Shown: positions 8,454 to 17,021, counted from the first letter of the stretch. The stretch is 64,000 nucleotides of DNA from an uncultured Eubacteriales bacterium (GCA_902773665.1 CACYFF010000001.1:1-64000), one strand, 5' to 3'. Numbers and translations: made by a program. The notes: generated from the sequence alone by a model not told the origin.

Positions 8454-9665
8454 CTATAAAGACTCAACTAGTCTCTTTGTGTTCATTTTATAATTCTCCA
8501 CCCCTGGCTGATCGAAGGGATTCACGCCCAGCAGCATGGCGGAGATGGCCTCGGACAGTTCGAAGAAGTAGATCAGCTGGCCGATGTTGTATTCGTCAAC
8601 CTGCTCCACGTTTACCACGATAACGGGGATTCCACCTTCGCTATGAGCTTTCACCACACCAGCTTCGGAGCAGCGGTTGATCTGCTCCAACATCTTGCCC
8701 GCAAAAGGTTCACCAACACAATCCGGGATAACAAAGTCCGCCTGGGCTCGTTTGTATTGGATCATCGTCTCGTAGAAGATCTGGTGGCCCTGCTGGAGGA
8801 ACTGTCCAACCGCATGAAGATCTCTGGAGAAGCAGAGACAAGCGGGAAAAACACCTTTTCCGTCTTTGCCTTCCGTCTCGCCCACCAGCTGCTTTAACCA
8901 CTCACCAAAGAAGCGGAGGTTGGTGCTGAAGTAGGTAAAGACCTCTATGTCTTTTCCTCCTTGCTGAAGCAGAATACGCGTACACGCATAATCCACGATG
9001 TGCTCCATGGAAAGCGACGCAGCGCCTTGCAAAAGCTGCCGGATGTTAAACCCTGCAACGGCAATGGGAAGCAAACCGACGATGCTCAACACCGAAAATC
9101 TGCCGCCGATGTTCTCCGGGATGTAATACGAGGAGAACCCATACTTCTCGATATCCTGCCGCAGCGGATTATCCTGCAACCCGGTGATTACATAGATCCT
9201 CTTCTTTGCCTCCTTTTCGCCGTACTTGGCGAACATCTCCTCCTTCAAGATGGAGTAGGCCAGCAGAGGCTCCAGGGTGGAACCGGACTTGGAGATGACG
9301 CACAGGCAAGTGGCCTGTTCCTTCATGGCTTCTACAACTTTATCCAGGTGGGCGCCAGTCATGTTGTAGCCGGCGAACATCACGTGGGGACGGCCGGGCT
9401 GGTCGCCGTTGAGCGCGTCGATGACGGCACGGGCCCCAAGGTAGGAGCCGCCGATTCCCACAACGATAAAGAGCCTGCATTTTCCGGCGATCTCATCGGC
9501 AGTCTGCTGGATCCGGTCCAGGATGTCACCCGCCATGTTCCAAGGCAGATCCACCCAGCCGGTGTTCTCCATCGTGCCCGAGAACAGCTGTTTTCTATAG
9601 GTTTCCGCCTGGTCCGTAAGGGCTTGGGAGATGGTGGTTTTTGCGTTGGATAGATCGATGTACAT
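8454..9665 (-). CDS. pgi: glucose-6-phosphate isomerase
   Basis: Interconverts glucose 6-phosphate and fructose 6-phosphate in the cytoplasm. At about 403 residues it is the short form common in Firmicutes. The sugar-phosphate site is visible: VVGIGGSYLGA near residues 70-80, VISKSGSTLEP, and GGRFSVLSIVGLLP. Two ATGs compete. The one at 9665 is preferred because GAGG lies ten bases before it, whereas it lies one base from the ATG at 9674. The gene is divergent from the Ldh-type dehydrogenase with a 95-base intergenic region. It may also feed the sugar-nucleotide pathways on both sides together with the phosphohexomutase at 12331. Confidence 0.96.
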   Translation of the reverse strand: MYIDLSNAKTTISQALTDQAETYRKQLFSGTMENTGWVDLPWNMAGDILDRIQQTADEIAGKCRLFIVVGIGGSYLGARAVIDALNGDQPGRPHVMFAGYNMTGAHLDKVVEAMKEQATCLCVISKSGSTLEPLLAYSILKEEMFAKYGEKEAKKRIYVITGLQDNPLRQDIEKYGFSSYYIPENIGGRFSVLSIVGLLPIAVAGFNIRQLLQGAASLSMEHIVDYACTRILLQQGGKDIEVFTYFSTNLRFFGEWLKQLVGETEGKDGKGVFPACLCFSRDLHAVGQFLQQGHQIFYETMIQYKRAQADFVIPDCVGEPFAGKMLEQINRCSEAGVVKAHSEGGIPVIVVNVEQVDEYNIGQLIYFFELSEAISAMLLGVNPFDQPGVENYKMNTKRLVESL

Positions 9666-9700
9666 AAAGGGCATACCTCGTCATATTAATTCATATTATT

Positions 9701-9730
9701 TTACCATACTTCGGGTGGGAATGATATAAT
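9701..9730 (+). promoter_or_regulatory. promoter of the Ldh-type dehydrogenase
   Basis: Perfect extended -10 (TGATATAAT, TATAAT at 9725-9730) with a -35 TTACCA at 9701-9706 (four of six matches) and 18-base spacing. The start codon lies 31 bases downstream behind AAGGAGG. Confidence 0.65.
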
Positions 9731-9760
9731 AACCGTGGCTATACGCCAAGGAGGAACAAA

Positions 9761-10882
9761 ATGCTTTACGACGAACAAAACAGACCATATATTCCCTGGA
9801 ACCTCATCCACGACTTTATGAAGGATGCCTTCGTGGCCTACGGACTCCCGGAGGATGACGCCGAGATCTGCACGGACGTGCTGATGGAATCCGACCGTCG
9901 CGGCATCGAGAGCCACGGCTGCAACCGGTTTAAGCCCATCTACATCGACCGTATCGAGGCTGGCATCCTGAACCCGGTGACGGAGATTGAGATCATCAAG
10001 GAGACCCCCACCACCGTGGTGATGGACGCCCACGACGGCATGGGCATGGTGGCCAGCCATAAGGCTATGGAGATGGTTATCGAAAAGGCGAAGAAGTACG
10101 GCATGGCAGGCGCTGCCATCCGCAATTCTTCCCACTACGGCATCGCGGGCTACTGGAGCACTATGGCCAGCAATGCGGGGCTGCTGGGGATCACCGGCAC
10201 CAACGCGCGGCCGTCCATCGCACCGACGTTTGGTGTGGACAACATGCTCGGCACCAACCCGCTGACGTTCGCATTTCCCACGGATGAGCCTTTCCCCTTC
10301 TCCCTGGACTGCGCCACGTCCATCGTGCAACGCGGCAAGATCGAGTACTGGGCTCGCAAGGGAGAGCCGACGCCGGAAGGCGCAGTGATCGCCAGAGATG
10401 GCTCCACGTTGACCGATTCGGAAGACATCTTAAAGAAGCTGGTGAGCGGCGAAGCAGCGCTGGCCCCGCTGGGCGGCGAAGGCGATAAGACCGCGGGCTA
10501 CAAGGGCTACGGTTATGCGACGGTGGTGGAGATCCTCTCCGCGGCGCTGCAGGGCGGCAGCTTTATGAAGGCGCTGCTGGGCTTTAACGAGGACGGCAGC
10601 AAGCGGCCGTATCATCTGGGCCACTTCTTCTTCGCGGTTGACCCGGAAGCGTTCTGCGGCCTGGAAGTCTTTAAGAAGACCTGCGGCGACATTCTGCGTG
10701 GTCTGCGGGCCTCTTCGAAAGCACCTGGGCAGGACCGCATCTACACGGCAGGCGAGAAGGAATATCTGGCCTGGCTGGAACGCAAGGACAAGGGCGTGCC
10801 TGTTGGTCCTGCGGTGCAGAAGGAGTTTATGGCAGTTAGAGATGCGAAGAAGCTGCCGTATACGTTCCCGTGGGAAGAATAA
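9761..10882 (+). CDS. Ldh family oxidoreductase (malate/L-lactate/ureidoglycolate dehydrogenase type)
   Basis: A 373-residue NAD(P)-dependent oxidoreductase of the non-Rossmann Ldh_2 family, which reduces 2-oxo acids or related substrates. Typical blocks are ESDRRGIESHGCNRF, IRNSSHYGIAGYWS (catalytic His region), TGTNARPSIAP, and GTNPLTFAFPT. Length matches the family. The ATG at 9761 follows AAGGAGGAACAAA and a strong extended -10 promoter. It stands alone between a divergent pgi and a terminator, so it is probably monocistronic. The exact substrate (malate, lactate, sulfolactate, ureidoglycolate) cannot be decided from sequence alone. Confidence 0.92.
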   Translation: MLYDEQNRPYIPWNLIHDFMKDAFVAYGLPEDDAEICTDVLMESDRRGIESHGCNRFKPIYIDRIEAGILNPVTEIEIIKETPTTVVMDAHDGMGMVASHKAMEMVIEKAKKYGMAGAAIRNSSHYGIAGYWSTMASNAGLLGITGTNARPSIAPTFGVDNMLGTNPLTFAFPTDEPFPFSLDCATSIVQRGKIEYWARKGEPTPEGAVIARDGSTLTDSEDILKKLVSGEAALAPLGGEGDKTAGYKGYGYATVVEILSAALQGGSFMKALLGFNEDGSKRPYHLGHFFFAVDPEAFCGLEVFKKTCGDILRGLRASSKAPGQDRIYTAGEKEYLAWLERKDKGVPVGPAVQKEFMAVRDAKKLPYTFPWEE

Positions 10883-10897
10883 AACAGCAATAACAAA

Positions 10898-10930
10898 ACG
10901 GACCCTTCGACAAGCTCGGGGTCCGTTTTT
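10898..10930 (+). terminator. intrinsic terminator after the Ldh-type gene
   Basis: Stem ACGGACCC/GGGTCCGT with a 13-base loop and a run of five T. The loop is a copy of the dispersed CTTCGACAAGCTC repeat, so a mobile repeat appears to have become, or inserted into, the terminator. Confidence 0.85.
10903..10920. repeat. dispersed short repeat A, copy 1 (intergenic)
   Basis: CCCTTCGACAAGCTCGGG, the reverse complement of the CTGAGCTTGTCGAAGG core seen at six other places. It lies inside the terminator loop. Confidence 0.75.
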
Positions 10931-10949
10931 CATTTTCATATTTAGTATC

Positions 10950-12266
10950 CTACAGCATTACGTATCCGACGGCGGTCTTCCCAGCCTGCTCGGCCAGCTG
11001 CTTGGCGGCCAGGATGTCGGGTACTTTTGTTTTGCCCTTCTGCACGGCAAAGAGCACGGCGTCCATATCCTTTAAGGAGGCGAGCGTCTCGGCGCTGGTG
11101 CCGATGGCGGGCAGGTATTTTGCCTGCAGGCCGGAATTCTTAAGGGATGCCAGCAGCGCCTCGATCCGGGATGCGTCTGCCGTTTCTCCTGTGGTGGTCA
11201 CCAGCAGGTTTTCCTTGCCTTCCATCAGCGTGCGCTCGGCCATGTAGGCCAGGGCGTTTGCGTCGTTCTCCCACTTCTTCTCGCCGGTGATGACCGCGGC
11301 GAGTTTTGCAAACGGGTCACGCTCTTTGCCGGAGGCCGCATTGCCCAGGTACTTCAGCCCGGTCTGGCTCGCCACCTGCTCGGCGCTCTCGGCCAGGCCG
11401 CGCACCATGGAGCGGAACATCACCCACAGCGCAGCCAGCACGCCGCCGGCGAAGCAGCCGATGATGAGCTTCTTGATGTAGCCGGTGCTGGTGGTGGCGG
11501 ATTCTTCCTTATTGATTGCCTTTTCGGCCTCGGACAGGTCGTCGACGTAGGTGTCGAGGGCGTCGTAGTGCGTGTTCTGATTGTCGCGGATCGTCTCACT
11601 GATGATCTGCTTGGTAGCCGTGGAGACCTTCACCAGATTGTGCGTGTAGCTCTCCTTAGCGACCTCGGCGCGCAGGGACGTAAGCACGTTTGCCGCCGCC
11701 TCCGCCAGCTTTTCCGCCTCCGCCTCGGAGGTGGAGTAGGTATTGATGTACAGGTTGCCGTTGCCGCCGTTGCCGACGGTGATTACCTCGCGCAGGTAGC
11801 GGTCTTCCACGTTCTGATACCCCGGCAGATTGAGCAGGGTCTGCAGATCGGTGCCGTTCCATTCCACCAGATAACGGGCGAGAATGTAGTCCATCGCGTA
11901 GGCGGTGGGGTTTTCCATCATGCCCAGGCTGCCGTCCAGGGGAACGGAGAGGTCGGTCAACTGGTAGTTGATGCGGGTCTGGTAGATGTTATACGGGTTG
12001 AGCTGCATGTACAGGCTGTTGTTGATGTACTCGCGCTCGGCCCGAATGCCCGCCTCGGAACGCTCGACGGTCTTCTGCAGGTCGCGCATTTCCCGCTCTT
12101 TTTCCGCCATGGCGAAGGATTCTTCCTCCTCGGTCTTGGCGCTGTGAGCCCCCAGATAACTGTAACCCATAAAGAGCAGGCCCACGATAACGGCGAATAT
12201 GATGATCTGCTTGCCTTTGCGGACGGCGGCTGCCAGCAGGTCGAGTAAGCTGATTTCCTGTTCCAT
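10950..12266 (-). CDS. Wzz/chain-length-determinant-like membrane protein
   Basis: A 438-residue protein with a transmembrane segment near the N-terminus (about residues 20-38, IIIFAVIVGLLFMGYSYL) and a second around residue 270 (KLIIGCFAGGVLAALWVMF), bracketing an extracellular coiled region. This is the Wzz/YveK topology that sets polysaccharide chain length. The C-terminal cytoplasmic domain (about 300-438) resembles the fold region of tyrosine kinases of this class, but no Walker A is seen, so it probably does not phosphorylate. The ATG follows AAGGAG. It sits just after the phosphohexomutase gene on the same strand; both serve envelope polysaccharide, though partner kinase and phosphatase genes are absent here. 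Confidence 0.72.
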   Translation of the reverse strand: MEQEISLLDLLAAAVRKGKQIIIFAVIVGLLFMGYSYLGAHSAKTEEEESFAMAEKEREMRDLQKTVERSEAGIRAEREYINNSLYMQLNPYNIYQTRINYQLTDLSVPLDGSLGMMENPTAYAMDYILARYLVEWNGTDLQTLLNLPGYQNVEDRYLREVITVGNGGNGNLYINTYSTSEAEAEKLAEAAANVLTSLRAEVAKESYTHNLVKVSTATKQIISETIRDNQNTHYDALDTYVDDLSEAEKAINKEESATTSTGYIKKLIIGCFAGGVLAALWVMFRSMVRGLAESAEQVASQTGLKYLGNAASGKERDPFAKLAAVITGEKKWENDANALAYMAERTLMEGKENLLVTTTGETADASRIEALLASLKNSGLQAKYLPAIGTSAETLASLKDMDAVLFAVQKGKTKVPDILAAKQLAEQAGKTAVGYVML

Positions 12267-12330
12267 AAGGAATCTCCTTGTATCTCAGATTGATCGCGGA
12301 TCCTTCCGCGTTGTTAACCAAAATAGTTTA

Positions 12331-13893
12331 TCATACTCCGAAGGTGTTTCTCAAGTCGTTTAGCCGCTCGGGGCTGGGCGCGAAGAAGTAGTACTTGATC
12401 TTCGGCTCGGTGCCGGAGGGCCGCACGACGACCTTGCTGCCATCGTCGAACTCGTGCACCTTGGTCTCGGGCTTGGGTGCTGCAGGGTCGACCACCACGT
12501 CGACCGTCTTGGCGAACACGGGGCCGTATTGCTCGTTGACCGCATCCAGCGCCTCCGCCGCAGAACTGCCCTGGCGTCTGTAGTAATCCGCCGCCTGGCA
12601 GATGAGCCGCGCACCCAGTACACCGTCTTTGTCGCGGGTGTAGAGTCCGAGGATCATGCCGTTGCTCTCCTCGAAAGCATAGCCGAAGTTCTCCTGTGCC
12701 TTGTCCATCTCGGCGGCGATGTGCTTAAAGCCCACCGGCGTCTTGATGACTTCCATCCCGTGAGCCTTGGCGATCCGATCCGCCAGCGGCGTGGAGACGA
12801 AGGAAGACACGAAGACCTTGCCGCCCATGGAGCGCGTTGCGCACAGATAGCTCAGCACCAGCACCCCCAGGTCGTTGCCCGAGAGGAGACGGTAGGATGT
12901 GCCCTGAGAATCCGACGTGCCCTGAGCTTGTCGAAGGGCACCATCCAACTTCTGCGTCACTCGCGCCATCGCGCCGACCCGGTCGCAGTCTGGATCCGTG
13001 GCAACGATGATGTCGGGATGCTTCTCTTTCGCATATTCCAACGCCAGCCGGTAAACGGATTCGAACTCCGGGTTGGGTTGGCCGGTAGTGGTAAAGTTAC
13101 CGTCCGGCATTTCCTGTTCGGGTACCACGAAGAGATCGTAGCCGTCTGCGGTGAGCGTCTCGATAGCTGGCCGCCTGCCGCTGCCGTTGAGCGGTGTGTA
13201 GATGACGGAGAGAGGTTGGCAAAAATCGCCGTTTTCCGCCGTTTTTTGATCTTTAGAGCATTCCTGTCCGCCCTGCACGCTTTCGGCGCTCTGCGGGGCG
13301 TTTGACGCCCTTCTCATGGCATCCAGATAGGCATGGTAGACTTCGTCGGGGACGTAGGTGGGATGCCACGAGCCGTTCCCTTCGACAAGCGGTTCCTGAG
13401 CCTGTCGAAGGGCAGGGAACGTCGCATCCTCCGGCACCTTCCGGATCTCCGCCTGCACCACTTCCGCGTCTTCCGGCAGGATCTGCCCGCCGGTCGCGCC
13501 GTACAGTTTATATCCGTTATATTCCTTTGCGTTATGGCTGGCCGTGATCATCACCCCGGCATCCGCCTGCAGATACCGCACCGCGAAGCTCAGCACCGGC
13601 ACAGGCATAATGTCTTCGAACATCAGAGCCCGGATGCCGCATTCCTCCAGGGTCCTGGCGGTCTCCTCGGCGAATGCCAAAGAGTTGTTGCGGGAATCCC
13701 GGGAGATGACGACCAGGAGGTCTTTTTTTGTCCCTTCGACAGGCTCAGGGACCGTCGAGGGCTCAGCGCCCTTCTTCCCCTTCAGCCAGCCCGCCACACC
13801 GCGGGTCGCCAGCCGCACCGTCTCTAAATTCATCTGTCCCGGCTCCGGACCCATGATGCCCCGGATGCCGGCCGTTCCGAATTTCAGTTCCAT
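12331..13893 (-). CDS. phosphoglucomutase/phosphomannomutase family protein with in-frame repeat insertions
   Basis: An alpha-D-phosphohexomutase that moves the phosphate between C1 and C6 of a hexose. Landmarks in order: FGTAGIRG near the N-terminus, VMITASHNAKEYNG with the phosphoserine, VATDPDCDRVGAM as the Mg2+ loop, GFKHIAAEM and EESNGMI for sugar binding, and VVRPSGTEPKIKYY for the phosphate. Its 520 residues include three in-frame copies of a dispersed repeat, encoding PEPVEG, LRQAQEPLVEG and LRQAQGT peptides at 13735, 13378 and 12921. All motifs survive, so the enzyme is probably active. It abuts the GT39-like gene and supplies sugar-1-phosphate for glycan synthesis (inference). Confidence 0.92.
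   Translation of the reverse strand: MELKFGTAGIRGIMGPEPGQMNLETVRLATRGVAGWLKGKKGAEPSTVPEPVEGTKKDLLVVISRDSRNNSLAFAEETARTLEECGIRALMFEDIMPVPVLSFAVRYLQADAGVMITASHNAKEYNGYKLYGATGGQILPEDAEVVQAEIRKVPEDATFPALRQAQEPLVEGNGSWHPTYVPDEVYHAYLDAMRRASNAPQSAESVQGGQECSKDQKTAENGDFCQPLSVIYTPLNGSGRRPAIETLTADGYDLFVVPEQEMPDGNFTTTGQPNPEFESVYRLALEYAKEKHPDIIVATDPDCDRVGAMARVTQKLDGALRQAQGTSDSQGTSYRLLSGNDLGVLVLSYLCATRSMGGKVFVSSFVSTPLADRIAKAHGMEVIKTPVGFKHIAAEMDKAQENFGYAFEESNGMILGLYTRDKDGVLGARLICQAADYYRRQGSSAAEALDAVNEQYGPVFAKTVDVVVDPAAPKPETKVHEFDDGSKVVVRPSGTEPKIKYYFFAPSPERLNDLRNTFGV
12921..12938. repeat. dispersed repeat A, copy 2 (inside the phosphohexomutase gene)
   Basis: CCTGAGCTTGTCGAAGGG, read in frame as part of the peptide ALRQAQGT in the mutase. 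Confidence 0.85.
13378..13412. repeat. dispersed repeat A, copy 3 (paired inverted copies inside the phosphohexomutase gene)
   Basis: Two inverted half-elements: CCCTTCGACAAGC at 13378-13390 and CCTGAGCCTGTCGAAGGG at 13395-13412. Flanking GTTCCC/GGGAAC extends the palindrome to 13374-13420. Encodes LRQAQEPLVEG in frame. Confidence 0.85.
13735..13753. repeat. dispersed repeat A, copy 4 (inside the phosphohexomutase gene)
   Basis: CCCTTCGACAGGCTCAGGG, encoding PEPVEG in frame in the mutase, close to its N-terminal domain. Confidence 0.85.
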
Positions 13894-13896
13894 CGT

Positions 13897-15483
13897 TTAA
13901 TGCCTTTCTGCTTTGATTTTCTTATGGTTTGCGGTCACCCGCCCCAGCAGCTCGCCGCAGCCCTCCGCGGCTCCCGCTGCCAGCAGCGCAAACACCGGGA
14001 ACAGCACGATCTGGTACCGCCCCTGCGCTTCGCTCAGCACGAACAGCAGCGCGTAACCGTAAAACACCAGCCGCAGGTACGTCTCCTCCGGCCGCCGCAA
14101 AAACAGTCCCAGCAGGCCGCCCAGGGCGACCATACCCATCACGCTCATGTAATAGGCCGCCGAGCTGATGGTGATCTTGTGACCCGGGTCAAAATCGATC
14201 TCGTCCAGCTCTGGGCGGGTCACCAGCCAGTTCTGGAACTGCATTCCGGTCTCTTCCTCCCAGATCGCGATCTCGTCGTAGAGGGACTTGATCCAGAGCG
14301 TGACGCCGATGTCGGCCTCCCAGTCCTTCTCCATCTTGTGCCGGATCGTGTCGGGCAGCGCGTCCCGGTGGGCGTCCAGATCCTCGCGCAGCAGGGCCCA
14401 CAGGCCGTCCATCACCTGGTCGTAGTCGTAGTTGTACTGCTCGGCCAGTTCGTAGACCTTCATGCCCTCTTCCTCGGTCCACATGCCGCCGCCCTTGGAA
14501 TTGAGCCCGATCCACAGAAAATGCGCGGTGGCGCTGCGGCAGACGGGCATGTCGAGGTAGCCCTCCAGCCAGCGGTAGGCCTTTTCTTTGACCCCGAACG
14601 AACACCCGAACATCAGGATGATGGCCAGCAGCAGCGCGCCGATGCGCTTCAGGGGCTTTTTATCTTTTTCCTTGCCGCGGCCTTCGATCAGGATAAACAG
14701 CAGTCCTGCGCCGAAGGCGGCGATCAGGAACACCGGGGAGAATTGCTTAAACAGGTCCGCGAGGCCGGCAGAAAGTCCGGCGAGGAGGACGAAGAGGATG
14801 GTTTTAACGGTCCCTGAGCTTGTCGAAGGGACATTTTCTGCCGTGCCCGTCTCCCACGCCAGCATCCCGAAATAGCTCGCCAGCAGCATGAAGAACATCG
14901 CCAGGTGTTCGTTGCTGGTCACCGAGGCGTAGTAGGAAAACGAGGGCCAGAAGCACGCGATAGCCGCCGCCAGCATGGCTGCCCGCTGGCGCTTCCAGAT
15001 GCGCCGGGCGATCAGGTAGATCAGGAGCACCGTAAAGCCCGAGACCATCAGGTTGAACAGCACCGCATCGTGGTACGGATACCCGGTGCCGTAGTTCTCG
15101 TTCCACCATTCCAGGATGCGGGGATAGAACGCCCAGTGCGTAAAGATGGCTTCCTTTACGAGCTTCGCCCCCTCCACGCTGTCCAGCACGGCGCCGAAGT
15201 CGTACTTCATCACCATGTGGGGCTCGATGAGCCGGAAGCAGTGGTAGCGGTACTGAAACGCCGCGCAGCCCCACAGAGGGCCCGCCAGCCAGTCCGGGAT
15301 CTTTGGGAGGGTCACCGGGATGAGGCAGAGCGCGACGGCCCCAACGGCCACCCACAGCCATGGGGTTAACGTAAATTCCTCGTATTTGGCCGCTCCCAGG
15401 GCGCTCATCTTCAGGACGAAGACGGGAAGCCCGGCGAAGAGCAGCGCGAATATTGTATAGAGTGCGAGGCCTGTTTTTCTCAT
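13897..15483 (-). CDS. GT39/ArnT-like integral membrane glycosyltransferase
   Basis: A 528-residue multi-pass membrane protein with roughly ten hydrophobic segments. The N-terminus MRKTGLALYTIFALLFAGLP is a membrane span. A luminal-type loop contains DFGAVLDSVE and WNENYGTGYPYHDAVLF, and VTSNEHLAMFFMLLASYF lies further on, reminiscent of PMT/ArnT enzymes that move a sugar from polyprenyl phosphate to protein or glycan outside the cell. The start at 15483 follows GAGGGAC; the longer upstream frame runs through the MATE gene. One dispersed repeat copy (14813-14830) encodes PSTSSGT in frame. Donor and acceptor are unknown, and assignment to the GT39/GT-C class is by topology and weak similarity. 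Confidence 0.7.
   Translation of the reverse strand: MRKTGLALYTIFALLFAGLPVFVLKMSALGAAKYEEFTLTPWLWVAVGAVALCLIPVTLPKIPDWLAGPLWGCAAFQYRYHCFRLIEPHMVMKYDFGAVLDSVEGAKLVKEAIFTHWAFYPRILEWWNENYGTGYPYHDAVLFNLMVSGFTVLLIYLIARRIWKRQRAAMLAAAIACFWPSFSYYASVTSNEHLAMFFMLLASYFGMLAWETGTAENVPSTSSGTVKTILFVLLAGLSAGLADLFKQFSPVFLIAAFGAGLLFILIEGRGKEKDKKPLKRIGALLLAIILMFGCSFGVKEKAYRWLEGYLDMPVCRSATAHFLWIGLNSKGGGMWTEEEGMKVYELAEQYNYDYDQVMDGLWALLREDLDAHRDALPDTIRHKMEKDWEADIGVTLWIKSLYDEIAIWEEETGMQFQNWLVTRPELDEIDFDPGHKITISSAAYYMSVMGMVALGGLLGLFLRRPEETYLRLVFYGYALLFVLSEAQGRYQIVLFPVFALLAAGAAEGCGELLGRVTANHKKIKAERH
14813..14830. repeat. dispersed repeat A, copy 5 (inside the GT39-like gene)
   Basis: CCTGAGCTTGTCGAAGGG, encoding the peptide VPSTSSGT in frame in a loop of the membrane protein. 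Confidence 0.85.
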
Positions 15484-15485
15484 GG

Positions 15486-16850
15486 TCACAGTCCCTCGAT
15501 CATGTTCTTGATCCACTTGCCGCTGCGGTACCGCGCGTAGAGGATGACCGCTTTGATGGCGCTTTCCGCCTCCGCCAGCAGCACCACCAGGTAGATCGGC
15601 AGGTGCAGGACGAGGGCGCCGAAGAAGCTCAGGGGCACCCGGATGAGCCACACAGTGGCCACCTCGCAGATGGCCGCGAATTTGGCGTCGCCGCCGCTGC
15701 GCATGGTGCCGCAGATCTGAAACGCGTTATGGTTCTGCAGGGGCTGGCACAGCGCGGTGATCAGCAGGATGCGGTTCGTCCACAGCCGCGCTTCGTCCGT
15801 GAGCGTAAACAGCCCGACGAAGGGCGCGCGCAGCAGGTACATGAGCGCCGCCATGAAGACGGAGAACGCGAGACCCACGTGCATCAGTTTGCGCGACAGG
15901 ACCTTCGCGTAGTCGTAGTTGCCCTGCCCCAGCTGTTCGCCCAGCAGCACCAGGGCTGCGGAGGACGTGGCGAAGCAGGCCATCAGGAAGAAGTCGGCGA
16001 TGGAACCCGCCGCCTTATACGCCGCGTAAGCAGTGACCCCCATGCGGCCGTAGGCCGCATTCTGAGCAGCCATGCCGGCCCCCCAGAGCGTTTCGTTGGC
16101 GGTCGTGGCAGCGGCGTTCTTTAATACGCGGGTCACAAATTCCCCGTCGAACGCGAAGAAGTCGCGGAGCGGGCCCGCGATGGGGTTTTTGCGGCCGTAG
16201 ACGAAGTACAGCGTGGCGCCCAGTTCGACGACGCGGCTGATGACCGTGGCGATGGCGGCCCCCTTCACTTCCAGGCGCGGCAGCCCGAAATGCCCGAAGA
16301 TAAGGCCGTAGTTGAGGATCGTATTCGTAAAAAATGCGATGATGGTGATGTAGAGAGGGATCTTCGCCTGCTGGGTGGAGCGCAGGGCGGCCACCACGGG
16401 CTGGCAGATGGCAATCAGCAGGAAGTTGACCGCCGCGATCCGGATGTAGCCGGTGCCGGTCTCGACGACCAGAGCGTCGTTGGTGAAGAGGCTCAGCACC
16501 CAGTGGGGCGCGAAGGCCGCAGCGCAGAAAAACAGCAGACTCGCCCCGCAGCACACCGTCCAGGCGATGCCCAGGACCTTGCGGATGTTGGGCAGGTCGC
16601 GGGTGCCCCAGAACTGGCTGTAGAACGTGCTGCAGCCCGTGCAGAAGCCGAAGATCATCATCCAGTGCACGGAGAAGACCTGGGTGGCGAGCCCGGTGCT
16701 GGTGAGCGCCAGTTCGCCCAGCCGTCCCACCATAACGTTGTCTACCAGCGTAAACGAACTGGAGACCAAATTTTGCAGCGCGATGGGCACGGCGATAGCC
16801 AGAAGCGTCCTATAGAATTGTCGGTTATCGATGCGAATGCCGTTTTCCAT
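15486..16850 (-). CDS. MATE family efflux transporter
   Basis: A multidrug/toxin exporter with twelve predicted membrane segments in two homologous halves, 454 residues from the ATG at 16850. The N-terminal block LAIAVPIALQNLVSSSFTLVDNVMVGRLGELAL is typical of the family (shown here only as its position, residues about 13-45). Coupling ion and substrate cannot be told. Ends 2 bases before the GT39-like gene starts. The start is uncertain: ATGs at 16850 and 16880 both lack a clear ribosome site, and a TATAAT lies only 7 bases before the ATG at 16850. The N-terminus at 16850 aligns best with the family. Confidence 0.92.
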   Translation of the reverse strand: MENGIRIDNRQFYRTLLAIAVPIALQNLVSSSFTLVDNVMVGRLGELALTSTGLATQVFSVHWMMIFGFCTGCSTFYSQFWGTRDLPNIRKVLGIAWTVCCGASLLFFCAAAFAPHWVLSLFTNDALVVETGTGYIRIAAVNFLLIAICQPVVAALRSTQQAKIPLYITIIAFFTNTILNYGLIFGHFGLPRLEVKGAAIATVISRVVELGATLYFVYGRKNPIAGPLRDFFAFDGEFVTRVLKNAAATTANETLWGAGMAAQNAAYGRMGVTAYAAYKAAGSIADFFLMACFATSSAALVLLGEQLGQGNYDYAKVLSRKLMHVGLAFSVFMAALMYLLRAPFVGLFTLTDEARLWTNRILLITALCQPLQNHNAFQICGTMRSGGDAKFAAICEVATVWLIRVPLSFFGALVLHLPIYLVVLLAEAESAIKAVILYARYRSGKWIKNMIEGL

Positions 16851-16857
16851 AAAGATT

Positions 16858-16886
16858 ATTATATCAAATGGCGGCATCATTTTGAA
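16858..16886 (-). promoter_or_regulatory. possible promoter of the MATE gene giving a leaderless message
   Basis: Extended -10 TGATATAAT (TATAAT on the minus strand at 16863-16858) with only a poor -35 (TTCAAA at 16886-16881, 17 bases away). If used, transcription would begin at or next to the ATG at 16850, where no ribosome site is seen. Confidence 0.4.
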
Positions 16887-17021
16887 CTGTTGGGGACGGT
16901 TCTCTTCAGTTCATCTTAAACCAATAGGGACGGTTCTTTGTCTCGCTAAAGCAGCATCGCGCTGCTGAGACAAAGAACCGTCCCCGAATTTTGATCCAAA
17001 AAGAACCGTCCCCGGCAGTGC
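16884..17021. repeat. dispersed repeat B, nested palindromes
   Basis: A nested hairpin element between genes. The inner perfect 18-base arms are GGGACGGTTCTTTGTCTC (16927-16944) and its complement (16967-16984). The outer arms carry GGGGACGGTTCT (16892-16903) and AGAACCGTCCCC (17002-17013). Related copies lie at 21427 and 29325. It looks like a REP/MITE-type non-autonomous element; no transposase is in the window. Confidence 0.85.

Noticed and set aside
13895-15651. Longer reading frame of the GT39-like gene, starting at 15651
   Set aside because: The extra N-terminus is out-of-frame MATE sequence; the ATG at 15483 has a good ribosome site and begins a membrane span.
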